Of a DNA stretch of 32,923 bases, positions 24,387 to 31,418 are shown piece after piece. Source of the stretch: Oscillospiraceae bacterium (lineage in GTDB: Bacteria; Bacillota; Clostridia; Oscillospirales; Ruminococcaceae). The translations under genes and the position numbers were made by a program. The DNA is taken from contig JAJQIG010000031.1 of NCBI GenBank assembly GCA_021199335.1, forward strand, positions 1-32,923. Reading direction: 5' to 3'. How positions within the stretch are numbered: the stretch's first letter is position 1; each line of letters starts with the position of its first letter. The notes below the pieces were generated by a model that saw only the letters and a program-made list of their open reading frames with translations, did not search any database and was not told the DNA's origin.

Positions 24387-26015
24387 TTACAGCGTACTCT
24401 CATTCTTGAAAACGTTGCATTCAAGCAGGTAAGGCTTATCCGATTTAACAAGATGCTCAATCGCAGCCTCCGCCTCCGCCATAGTGGTTACTCGCTCCGA
24501 CTCAATTCCGTATGCCCTCGCAAGCATTGTAAAATCGGGGTTTCCCTCGGTAAGATGGACGGCAATTTGGTTGTCCTTATAAGCCTTTGTTTGAAGCTCA
24601 CGCACCATTCCGAGGCGGTTATTCCTCATAACGATAATCTTAACGGGAATATTCTCCTGAACGATTGTAGCCATTTCCATCATCTGCATTTGGAACGAAC
24701 CATCGCCGCAGATAACAACTGTCTGCGAATCGGGGGACGCCATTTTCGCCCCAATAGCCGCAGGAACGGAGTAACCCATTGTGCCCATTCCCCCGCTTGT
24801 AAGAAATCTTCCGCCCTGCTTTATATTAAAGTTATTGCAAGCCCAAATTTGGTTCTGACCGACATCGGCAATGCAGACGGTATTGTTCGGGAGAGCCGCC
24901 GAAAGCTTTCTTATGAACATTTTCGGGTTAACGTATCCCTCCGTTTCATCCTCGGAGGGGATTGTATTTTTAACCTCGTTAAGCTCGGCAAGCCATTTTG
25001 ATCTGTCGGTTTTCTCGATGCAGGCGGTAAGCTCGGGGAGAATGCTCTTGCAGTCGCCGACAAGGGGTATATCCGTTTCAATATTTTTGCCAATCTCGGC
25101 GGGGTCTATATCAATATGTATAATCTGTGTTGTTTCGGCAAGAAAGCTCGGGGAAGAAACCGCCCTATCGCCAACTCTTGCGCCGATAAGAAGCAGCGTG
25201 TCGCACTGCTTTACCGCATGGTTTGCGGTTTTAACGCCATGCATACCGAGCATACCCATATAAAGCGGATGCTCCGACGGGAATATGCTGATGCCCATCA
25301 TGGTTGAAACCGCAGGAATTTCCGATTTTTCCGCAAGGGCAATAAGCTCCTTCACGGCGTCCGATGAGAAAACTCCGCCGCCTGCGCAGATAAGGGGCCT
25401 TTCCGACTTCATAAGAGCCTCGGCAATGCGCTTAATCTGCAATGCGTTGCCCTTTACGGTCGGTTTATAGGAACGCAGCTCAACGCTTTTCGGGTAGCTG
25501 TAATCTATAACCGTCTGCTGAACGTCAACGGGGACATCTATAAGAACGGGGCCCTTTCTGCCCGTTCCCGCAAGGTGAAACGCTTCCTTAAAAATTCTCG
25601 GAATATCGCTTGCGTTCTTGACAAGGTAGCTATATTTAACAAACGGCTCGGCGGCGCCCGTAATATCGACCTCCTGAAAAACATCGCAGCCGATTTGGTC
25701 GGTGGAAACCTGACCCGTAATGCAGACAATGGGAATGCTGTCGGCATAGGCAGTGGCAATAGCCGTAAGGAGATTTGTTGCGCCCGGGCCGGATGTCGCA
25801 ACGCACACAGCGGGCTTATTTGTCATTCTTGCATAGCCGTTGGCGGAATGGCCCGCATTTGCCTCATGGCGAACAAGTACATGATGAATCTCGCTCTTTG
25901 CAAGCTCATCATAAAAAGGGCATATAGCAGCTCCGGGATAACCGAAGACGACCTTAACCTCCTCTTGCTCAAGACATTTTACCATAGCAGCGGCTGCTGT
26001 AATCAATTCAGTCAT
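24387..26015 (-). CDS. ilvB: Acetolactate synthase large (catalytic) subunit
   Basis: A thiamine diphosphate enzyme that condenses pyruvate to acetolactate, or with 2-ketobutyrate to acetohydroxybutyrate. The 542-residue protein has the catalytic Glu region VRHEANAGHSANGYARM near residue 50 and the FAD-binding middle domain. The cofactor motif starts at GDGSFQMQMMEMATIVQ and ends at the double Asn in IIVMRNNRLG. ATG 26015 has GGAG 7 bases upstream (26023-26026); an earlier TTG at 26033 has no site. A consensus promoter lies upstream. No T-box or leader peptide rich in Leu, Ile or Val was found in the roughly 115-base leader, so control of the operon is not evident. Confidence 0.97.
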   Translation of the reverse strand: MTELITAAAAMVKCLEQEEVKVVFGYPGAAICPFYDELAKSEIHHVLVRHEANAGHSANGYARMTNKPAVCVATSGPGATNLLTAIATAYADSIPIVCITGQVSTDQIGCDVFQEVDITGAAEPFVKYSYLVKNASDIPRIFKEAFHLAGTGRKGPVLIDVPVDVQQTVIDYSYPKSVELRSYKPTVKGNALQIKRIAEALMKSERPLICAGGGVFSSDAVKELIALAEKSEIPAVSTMMGISIFPSEHPLYMGMLGMHGVKTANHAVKQCDTLLLIGARVGDRAVSSPSFLAETTQIIHIDIDPAEIGKNIETDIPLVGDCKSILPELTACIEKTDRSKWLAELNEVKNTIPSEDETEGYVNPKMFIRKLSAALPNNTVCIADVGQNQIWACNNFNIKQGGRFLTSGGMGTMGYSVPAAIGAKMASPDSQTVVICGDGSFQMQMMEMATIVQENIPVKIIVMRNNRLGMVRELQTKAYKDNQIAVHLTEGNPDFTMLARAYGIESERVTTMAEAEAAIEHLVKSDKPYLLECNVFKNESTL

Positions 26016-26133
26016 CCAATCACTCCAATTCAATCAAAAAAATTCAAAGCTTCGGAAAACGCACGAGGAAACCCGCTCATTATTCCGCATTTTCAGGCAA
26101 AAGCCATATTCTTTGCTTTACCTATACCTTTAT

Positions 26134-26162
26134 ATTATAGTAAATAATTTATCTAAAGTCAA
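26134..26162 (-). promoter_or_regulatory. Promoter of ilvBNC
   Basis: On the minus strand TTGACT (26162-26157) and TATAAT (26139-26134) are 17 bases apart. Transcription would start near 26127, giving a leader of about 112 bases before ilvB. Confidence 0.88.
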
Positions 26163-26216
26163 TCATTATTTTATTAATTTACATTGATGTAACATTATGG
26201 ATAACAAGGCAGTCAT

Positions 26217-27437
26217 TTATTCGCCGATTGTCACTATTCCGAGATTCTTTTTCATCGCAATAATTCTCTTTACGCTTTCGTCAAGGCGGCTTTCCTCGAT
26301 TTTCCCGTTATTAACCGCATTTATAATATCGCTGTATGCAGCTTCGATATCGGAGGTGCAGAGCATATCGTTCCCCGCCGTAATCGCAAGGACATATGGA
26401 CTTTCCTCCCCCGCATATAATGTTATAGCGTCCATTCCGAGGTCATCTGTAATAATAACTCCCTCGAAGCCCAAATCATTCCTCAAAAGCTCATGAACTG
26501 CGGGGGAAAGGGATGCGGGCAGCTCGCTGTCATAAGCGGTAATAATGTTATGGTTTACCATTATCGAGGGAACGCCCGCTTCAATGCCGTATTTGAACGG
26601 CACAAGGTCATTTGCCTCAAAGCTTGCGGCTGAACGCTCATCAACGGCAATTCCCGTGTGCGTATCAACGTTTGAGCCGTAGCCGGGGAAATGCTTTAGG
26701 CAGCTTCCAACGTTATTTTCGTTCATGACCTTCACTATAAGCGCAGCGTACTCCCCCGTGGTTTCCGCATCCTCGCCAAATGTACGTTCATAAATATAGT
26801 CAAGGTGATTATCGGTTATATCCACAACGGGGGCAAGGTTAAAATTTATCCCTATGGAAGAAAGGAGCTGAGCCTTTTCGGCGGTTTCGCTTTCAATAAG
26901 CTCCTCCCCCTCCCTTGCAAGAGAAATTTGGGAGCTGAACGGAGTTAATCTGTACTGCGGGAACTTGCTTACCCTCACCACAGTTCCTCCTTCCTCATCC
27001 GTTGCAAGGAATGCGGGAATTTTTGCGGCCTTTTGGATTTCCTGCGTTTTTTCAAGCATTGTTTCGGGAGTTTCCGACTCAAAATCCTTTGCATAGAGAG
27101 TGTAGCCTCCGATCTGATACTGCTCCATTATGCTTTCCGCGCCGCTGTCGGGAAATCTTGCAAGGAGAATTTGCCCGATTTTTTCTTCAAGGGTCATCGA
27201 ATTAACAAGCGAGTCAATCGAACTGAAATCGAGTACGGCTTTCTCCGCCGATTCGGTTTCCGTCTGCTCCGAAACGGTCTCGGCGCTTTCGGCGGCGGTG
27301 GTTTCCTCCGTTGCTGTGCTTTCGCTCATTGAAGCCGCAGATGTGTCGCTCCCTGTGGGCATTTCCACTGTTGCTGTACAAGCGGAAAACGCCGATACCA
27401 TCAATATTGGTAATACGAAATGTATAAATTTCCTCAT
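26217..27437 (-). CDS. GH3 lipoprotein, NagZ-like beta-N-acetylhexosaminidase
   Basis: The fold belongs to glycoside hydrolase family 3, N-acetylglucosaminidase branch, which trims GlcNAc from peptidoglycan or its fragments. A signal peptide ends in FSACT (lipobox Cys about residue 20), then comes a Thr/Ser/Glu linker of about 45 residues. In the catalytic TIM barrel, H249 in KHFPGYGSNVDTHTG is the acid/base loop of NagZ enzymes, and the nucleophile Asp lies in VIITDDLGMDA. ATG 27437 fits AAGG at about 27448; a TTG 18 bases earlier overlaps that site. Unlike cytosolic NagZ of Gram-negatives this form would act outside the cell. It is the last gene of a minus-strand operon, 18 bases after the SGNH gene. 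Confidence 0.92.
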   Translation of the reverse strand: MRKFIHFVLPILMVSAFSACTATVEMPTGSDTSAASMSESTATEETTAAESAETVSEQTETESAEKAVLDFSSIDSLVNSMTLEEKIGQILLARFPDSGAESIMEQYQIGGYTLYAKDFESETPETMLEKTQEIQKAAKIPAFLATDEEGGTVVRVSKFPQYRLTPFSSQISLAREGEELIESETAEKAQLLSSIGINFNLAPVVDITDNHLDYIYERTFGEDAETTGEYAALIVKVMNENNVGSCLKHFPGYGSNVDTHTGIAVDERSAASFEANDLVPFKYGIEAGVPSIMVNHNIITAYDSELPASLSPAVHELLRNDLGFEGVIITDDLGMDAITLYAGEESPYVLAITAGNDMLCTSDIEAAYSDIINAVNNGKIEESRLDESVKRIIAMKKNLGIVTIGE

Positions 27438-27455
27438 TTTATACTTACCTTTCAA

Positions 27456-28724
27456 TTACATCAAGGTTTCATTAGCGGAATATCCTATAGCGAGGATTTC
27501 GGTAATCTTATCCTCCGAACCCTCGGCAATTTTTATTTCAACATTCATCGTTTTTACGCTCTGCCACTTTATTACCTGATACGCATTCGGGTCGCCCCAG
27601 CCGTCGGGATCGTTCAAATCGATAACCTTCGCCCTTGTTCCGTCAATATAAACCTCGATTTTGCCCATGCCAGAGCTGTTGTTCCTGTTGCAGACAAGAA
27701 AAAGGCTGTTGCCCGTTACGGTGAATTTCAAAGGCTCCCCGTCCGAATCCTTATTATACGCCCAGCCCTTGTTAAATCCGCTTACTCCGTTTGCGGACTT
27801 ATCGAAGCCGCCGAGGCTTTCAACTGCGATTCCGCTGTCCGAATTATCATAATCCGCCTCAATCATTACGGCATTTTCATATGGAGCGCCGAATTTTCCA
27901 ACAAGCGGAACGCTGTATTCTCCGTCCGCTTCGGCTTCTTCAAGCTCATCGAAATAGTTTACGATAAACTCGGTAAAAAGCTTGTGACCCTCGGGGCTTG
28001 GGTGTGAGGAATCGTTATAATAATCCTCCCACAATATTTCGCCGCTTTCAAGGGCGGGGGTCAGCGCGTCGGCAGTGCTTATCATCGGCAAATCATAGTA
28101 TTCGCCGATTTGCTTCATATAATCCTGAGCGGTATGTCCCTCCTTTGTGCGGTTAAAAAGCAGAATAACCGCCGGTGAATTTTCCTGCTCAAGGACGGTT
28201 TTTACAAGTGAATCATAGGATTCCTGATAAAGCTTGTCATTTCCGTCATTGACTGCGTATTCTATAAAAACAATATCGGCATTATAGTCAAGAACGTCAC
28301 GCCGAACACGAAGATTTCCGAGAATTGACGGCGTTCCGCTAAGCCCTGCGTTGACGTAATCAATGCTTGACGAAGGATATTTTTCGCAAAGGTAATCATA
28401 TGTCAGCTTTGCCCAGCATTCATCGGGGTTCACCGTATAACCATATGTTATCGAACCGCCAAGGTAGGCGACGGCAACGTCCTCTCCCCTTTCCATAGCT
28501 GCAAGCTTCTCCTTTATACGGCAGGTATTTCCCAGAGAAACAAGCGAGCTTTTCACAAGCGCAGTATGTGAATCAAGAGCCTGCTCCTCCGTTTCCGTCA
28601 TCGAGGCTTGAGCGGATTCATTTTCCGCCGTTTCGGCAGCTCCGCTCTCCCCGCAGGCTGTAAAAAGCGCGGAGCACATCAATGCGGCAGTCAGAACAGC
28701 TGACATTCTCCCAACAATATTCAT
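27456..28724 (-). CDS. SGNH/GDSL hydrolase lipoprotein 1
   Basis: A surface esterase, probably removing acetyl groups from polysaccharide or peptidoglycan. The 422-residue lipoprotein has the lipobox FTAC and an acidic linker. The SGNH blocks are S91 in YLGGSITYG, Gly in NAGLSGTPS, Asn in IEYAVNDG, and D238/H241 in DSSHPSPEGH, a complete set. The C-terminal 150 residues form a beta-sandwich-like domain (GKIEVYIDGTRAKVIDLND...) of the type that binds sugars. AGGAAGG lies before ATG 28724. It is flanked by a metallophosphoesterase upstream and a GH3 glucosidase downstream on the same strand. Confidence 0.9.
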   Translation of the reverse strand: MNIVGRMSAVLTAALMCSALFTACGESGAAETAENESAQASMTETEEQALDSHTALVKSSLVSLGNTCRIKEKLAAMERGEDVAVAYLGGSITYGYTVNPDECWAKLTYDYLCEKYPSSSIDYVNAGLSGTPSILGNLRVRRDVLDYNADIVFIEYAVNDGNDKLYQESYDSLVKTVLEQENSPAVILLFNRTKEGHTAQDYMKQIGEYYDLPMISTADALTPALESGEILWEDYYNDSSHPSPEGHKLFTEFIVNYFDELEEAEADGEYSVPLVGKFGAPYENAVMIEADYDNSDSGIAVESLGGFDKSANGVSGFNKGWAYNKDSDGEPLKFTVTGNSLFLVCNRNNSSGMGKIEVYIDGTRAKVIDLNDPDGWGDPNAYQVIKWQSVKTMNVEIKIAEGSEDKITEILAIGYSANETLM

Positions 28725-28771
28725 AAAAACCTTCCTTTCTCGGTAAAACCCATTGCGGATTATTTCCAAAA

Positions 28772-29254
28772 TCAATTTACATCAACAATATGCGTAACAA
28801 TCCCCTTCGGCGTAATATCAACCGAACCGAATGACGGCGGATACCCGTCACGGGGACTTGAGCAGCTCCCCGGGTTCATAATATAAATCCCATCCTCAAA
28901 GCGTTCAAGGCGTTCATGAGTATGCCCGTAAAGGATAATATTGCACCCCTCCTGCTTTGCGGCGGAGATGATTCGTTCAAGCCCGCTCCTTACGCCGAAC
29001 AGATGCCCGTGCGTACAAAAAATTCTTGCCCCCGCCGTGTCAATGACCATGTACCTCGGCAGCATACTGTCATAATCACAATTCCCCACAACTCTCCTGA
29101 AATCAAGGTGCGGATATTGCATCATTACGAAGTCTGTTTCATATTCCCCGTCACCCAAGTGGATAAACATATCCGCTTTGCCAAGGTTTCTTTCAACGAT
29201 GGTTTCAACGGCGCCCACATCACGGTGTGAATCGGACATCACAACAATTCGCAC
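28772..29254 (-). CDS. YfcE/MJ0936-type metallophosphoesterase
   Basis: A cytoplasmic calcineurin-like phosphodiesterase of 160 residues. The metal-binding motifs are all visible: MSDSHRD at the start, HLGDGE, VVGNCDYDS (G-N-C-D), CTHGHLFG and ILYGHTHERLE, with NPGSCSSPRDGYPPS near the end. The length is usual. It starts with GTG at 29254, with AAGGA about 10 bases upstream. In Firmicutes this gene often sits beside the Ham1-type NTPase gene; here it heads an operon of surface hydrolases instead. Substrate unknown. Confidence 0.94.
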   Translation of the reverse strand: MRIVVMSDSHRDVGAVETIVERNLGKADMFIHLGDGEYETDFVMMQYPHLDFRRVVGNCDYDSMLPRYMVIDTAGARIFCTHGHLFGVRSGLERIISAAKQEGCNIILYGHTHERLERFEDGIYIMNPGSCSSPRDGYPPSFGSVDITPKGIVTHIVDVN

Positions 29255-29278
29255 AATTACTCATTCCTTTGCATATTA

Positions 29279-29305
29279 TTCAATAAGGGGCATCGCCCCG
29301 TCATT
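29279..29305 (+). repeat. Short hairpin repeat TTCAATA-GGGGCATCGCCCC, copy 1
   Basis: A 27-base block with the hairpin GGGGC-ATC-GCCCC and flanks TTCAATA and GTCATT recurs at 31389-31414, one base shorter and otherwise identical. It adjoins the 5' side of the structured repeat copy B. Confidence 0.75.
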
Positions 29306-29311
29306 CAACGA

Positions 29312-29480
29312 ACGACTGGGGGCGTCAGCCCCTTAGGGGTTTCAGTGGGGGACTGGGTCCCCACTGAAAGACCGTATGCTCCCCGCCTGAAGAGGGTGCG
29401 GGTGTCCGGCGGACACCTCTGCGAAGCAGAAGCACCGACCGAGCCGACAGGCGAGAAGGGGACATCAGTCGTAAGTTATA
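29312..29480 (+). ncRNA. Structured intergenic repeat, copy B
   Basis: The layout is the same as copy A. The closing stem is ACGACTG/CAGTCGT (29312-29318, 29466-29472), hairpin 1 is GGGGC-GTCA-GCCCC (29319-29332), and hairpin 2 is TTTCAGTGGGG with CCCCACTGAAA (29340-29350, 29359-29369). The core at 29385-29464 has 3 differences from copy A, all in the tip of one hairpin, where copy B forms a perfect GGTGTCC/GGACACC stem. Stems outside the core differ in sequence from copy A yet remain paired. It lies ahead of the unrecognised gene at 29609. Confidence 0.75.
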
Positions 29481-29537
29481 GAGGCTTTGTATTTTGTTTT
29501 TCATCGAAAACAGTATAACAAGCATAATTATAACATA

Positions 29538-29567
29538 AACTGTAAAGAAAATAAAGACTTTACAGTT
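29538..29567 (+). promoter_or_regulatory. Perfect 10-bp inverted repeat ahead of the small-gene cluster
   Basis: AACTGTAAAG (29538-29547) and CTTTACAGTT (29558-29567) are exact reverse complements around a 10-base A-rich loop, ending 41 bases before the start codon at 29609. It may be an operator for a dimeric regulator or an mRNA 5' hairpin. Confidence 0.6.
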
Positions 29568-29608
29568 AACTATTTTTCAAAGAAAAATTTTTAACGGAGG
29601 GTTTTATT

Positions 29609-29854
29609 ATGAACGACTTCAACAAAGCAAATATGAATGAGCTTATCAACATTGTCGGAAAGAAGCTCGGCGTTTCTCCCGAACAGCTGAAAGCCGAGCT
29701 TGAAAGCGGAAAATTCGATTCCGCATTAAAAAATATGAAGCCTGCAGATGAAGCAAAATTCAACACGATTCTGAACAATCCCAAAATGCTGGAGCAGTTT
29801 ATGAGCACTCCGCAGGCAAAGGCGCTTTACCAAAAGCTCACGGGCGAGGGCTAA
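29609..29854 (+). CDS. Small helical protein of unknown function
   Basis: I do not recognise this 81-residue soluble protein. It is predicted to be helical throughout: NELINIVGKKLGVSPEQLKAEL, then KPADEAKFNTILNNPKMLEQ and FMSTPQAKALYQKLTGEG. CGGAGGG lies about 9 bases before ATG 29609, a strong site. It is 36 bases upstream of the next small gene on the same strand. Several negative and Asn-rich turns suggest a small protein that binds a partner. Confidence 0.75.
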   Translation: MNDFNKANMNELINIVGKKLGVSPEQLKAELESGKFDSALKNMKPADEAKFNTILNNPKMLEQFMSTPQAKALYQKLTGEG

Positions 29855-29890
29855 AGGAAATCCAAACACACGCCGCAAGGCAAAAAGGGG

Positions 29891-30268
29891 GTGGTTACTG
29901 CGGACGGAATGGCGGAAAAAATACAATCGCTTATGAACGATGAGGAAAGTATGCGGCAGATAAAGGAGCTTGCGGAAATGTTCGGCGGCAGCGGTTCGGG
30001 CGGAGAAAACGTCGGCAATGCCGAAAAGCCGTCCGAAGAAGCCCCCCGCAGCTCAGCCGGCCTGCTTGACGGAATAACTCCCACGGCAATAATGTCCTTA
30101 ATGAGCAGCTTTTCCGAAAGCGACCCAAACTGCGACCTTATTATGGCGTTAAAGCCGCTTCTTTCAAAGGACAAACAGCAAAAGGCGGACAAAGCGATAA
30201 AAATGCTGAAATTATACAATGTGTATATATCTTTAAAGGAAAGCGGAATGCTTAACGATCTCTTCTGA
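29891..30268 (+). CDS. Small protein with helical C-terminus, unknown function
   Basis: This 125-residue protein is not recognised. It has an acidic, Gly/Ser-rich N-terminal half (GGSGSGGENVGN) and a conserved-looking C-terminal module (LIMALKPLLSKDKQQKADKA, then IKMLKLYNVYISLKESGM). That module type recurs in small proteins of many Clostridia, as far as I recall. The start is uncertain. GTG 29891 lies directly after AAGGGG, whereas ATG 29909 is 14 bases past it. Confidence 0.65.
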   Translation: MVTADGMAEKIQSLMNDEESMRQIKELAEMFGGSGSGGENVGNAEKPSEEAPRSSAGLLDGITPTAIMSLMSSFSESDPNCDLIMALKPLLSKDKQQKADKAIKMLKLYNVYISLKESGMLNDLF

Positions 30269-30286
30269 ATGGCACGGTGATTGCAG

Positions 30287-30748
30287 ATGAACGAAAATAA
30301 CAGCATTTCTCAGGCGGAAAACAGGGTAAAGGAGATGAACCGCATGGCAAGGCAATATCTTGAACAGTCAAACCGTATGATGCAGCGAAATTCTGCGCAA
30401 AACCGAGGCGCGCAATCATTTCCGACAACTCCGCCGATGAGCGTTCCGCCTCCGCCCGAACCGCCCCGCAATCCCTACCGACAGGGCGAGCAAAGCCGAA
30501 ATCCCGCAACACGTTTCGAGCAGATGCCCCTCCCCGCCTATCATAATTACAAGGAAGAGCTCACCCCCCCCAAACCCCCGCCGCAAAAGAGCCGCACACA
30601 CGACCCAAACAGCACCGCAGGGGAGCTTACGGACGGTCTGCTTAACATTGACGGCGAAAAGCTGCTTATAATTCTTATTATGATACTTCTTATAAAGGAA
30701 AAGGCGGATATGAAGCTTATTGTGGCTCTCGGATACCTGTTAACGTAA
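30287..30748 (+). CDS. Pro-rich protein with C-terminal hydrophobic helix
   Basis: This 153-residue protein is not recognised. Its first 35 residues are helical and polar (QAENRVKEMNRMARQYLEQS). A long Pro/Arg/Gln-rich disordered stretch follows (about 50-105, PPMSVPPPPEPPRNPYRQG), then a hydrophobic segment KLLIILIMILLIKEK and a short hydrophobic tail (LIVALGYLLT). It could be a tail-anchored protein with a proline-rich cytoplasmic stalk. ATG 30287 has GGTGA 7 bases upstream; an in-frame TTG 6 bases earlier has no site. Confidence 0.65.
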   Translation: MNENNSISQAENRVKEMNRMARQYLEQSNRMMQRNSAQNRGAQSFPTTPPMSVPPPPEPPRNPYRQGEQSRNPATRFEQMPLPAYHNYKEELTPPKPPPQKSRTHDPNSTAGELTDGLLNIDGEKLLIILIMILLIKEKADMKLIVALGYLLT

Positions 30749-30755
30749 ATACAAA

Positions 30756-31064
30756 ATGTACAAGGAAGTGATTTTTATACATAACGTTAATATAATTTCG
30801 CTTATCAGGGACCTTTTTAACGGCAGCATAAAGCGCCGCAGAGAAGCCCTTACTGCAGAAGCGGCGGAGCGCAGGCAGCTTATTGACGACCTTGACCTTA
30901 TCGCCGAACGCCTTGACCGTATACAAAAAAGCTACGACCTTATCTGCGAAAGCGAGCTTATTGATGCGGCAATTTATGAGGAGCTTGCTTTGAAAGCGCA
31001 ATATGCATATCTTCTTCGGCTTGCAAAGGAAAAAAACATTAAATGCAGGATGGTGATACATTAA
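30756..31064 (+). CDS. yaaL: DUF2508/YaaL-like protein
   Basis: The last 60 residues (IDAAIYEELALKAQYAYLLR, then LAKEKNIKCRM) follow the YaaL/DUF2508 pattern, and it sits directly before a bofA-like gene, as in Bacillus. It is a small charged helical protein of unknown role. The start is not clear. ATG 30756 has no ribosome binding site, whereas AAGGA at 30762-30766 points to a start near 30768-30777, where only GTG, ATT and ATA are available. Its TAA stop overlaps the next ATG. Confidence 0.75.
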   Translation: MYKEVIFIHNVNIISLIRDLFNGSIKRRREALTAEAAERRQLIDDLDLIAERLDRIQKSYDLICESELIDAAIYEELALKAQYAYLLRLAKEKNIKCRMVIH

Positions 31065-31330
31065 TGAATGTCGGAAAAATAATTTTTTATGCGGCTTTTA
31101 TAATTTCTGCGATAATAATTGTCTGCTCCTATATGCGGAGCGAAAGGCCCGTTCGGACGGCTCTTTCGGGAATGCTGTCGGGCGGAGCGGCTTTGCTTGC
31201 GGTTCATTTTGGCGGAGGAAGTATAGGTCTTTATATCCCGCTGAATTTTTTTACAGCCGCCCTTTCGCTGACCCTTGGCGCGCCCGCCGTAATAATAATG
31301 ACCTTGGCTGATAAATTCGGGATAATCTGA
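31064..31330 (+). CDS. bofA: BofA-family pro-sigmaK processing inhibitor
   Basis: BofA holds the SpoIVFB protease inactive in the mother-cell membrane until pro-sigmaK should be cut. The 88-residue protein has three hydrophobic segments. The family signature is visible: GGAALLAVHFGGG followed by SIGLYIPLNFFTAALSLTLG and APAVIIM, with the conserved IPLN motif. The GGTGA site lies 7 bases before ATG 31064. Its start overlaps the yaaL stop. In many Clostridia it is kept even where spoIVFB is divergent. Confidence 0.85.
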   Translation: MNVGKIIFYAAFIISAIIIVCSYMRSERPVRTALSGMLSGGAALLAVHFGGGSIGLYIPLNFFTAALSLTLGAPAVIIMTLADKFGII

Positions 31331-31352
31331 CAAGCGGATTTTCCGACAAAAA

Positions 31353-31383
31353 ATGCGGTTCGCATCTTACCTGCGAACCGCAC
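31353..31383. terminator. Bidirectional terminator after bofA
   Basis: TGCGGTTCGCA and TGCGAACCGCA form an 11-bp stem with a 7-base loop. TTTTG follows on the + strand and TTTTTTG on the minus strand, so it serves both bofA and the convergent SGNH gene. Confidence 0.85.
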
Positions 31384-31388
31384 TTTTG

Positions 31389-31414
31389 TTCAATAGGGGC
31401 ATCGCCCCGTCATT
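31389..31414 (+). repeat. Short hairpin repeat TTCAATA-GGGGCATCGCCCC, copy 2
   Basis: Same block as 29279-29305 with one A fewer. It lies between the bofA terminator and the end of the SGNH gene. Here no structured core follows. Confidence 0.75.
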
Positions 31415-31418
31415 ATAC

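Larger units (their letters stand above)
29255..29608 (+). other. Intergenic region with repeat copy B and an inverted repeat
   Basis: No gene is supported. It holds the short hairpin repeat at 29279-29305, copy B of the structured repeat (29312-29480), an AT-rich stretch with several TATAA-like boxes but no clear -35, and the inverted repeat at 29538-29567. A short minus-strand open frame inside copy B is a shadow of the repeat. Confidence 0.6.

Noticed and set aside
26016-26130. Possible attenuation leader of ilvBNC, including a 16-codon minus-strand peptide frame and a T-box
   Set aside because: The peptide is rich in Phe, not Leu, Ile or Val, no terminator/antiterminator pair is visible, and no T-box motif was found.
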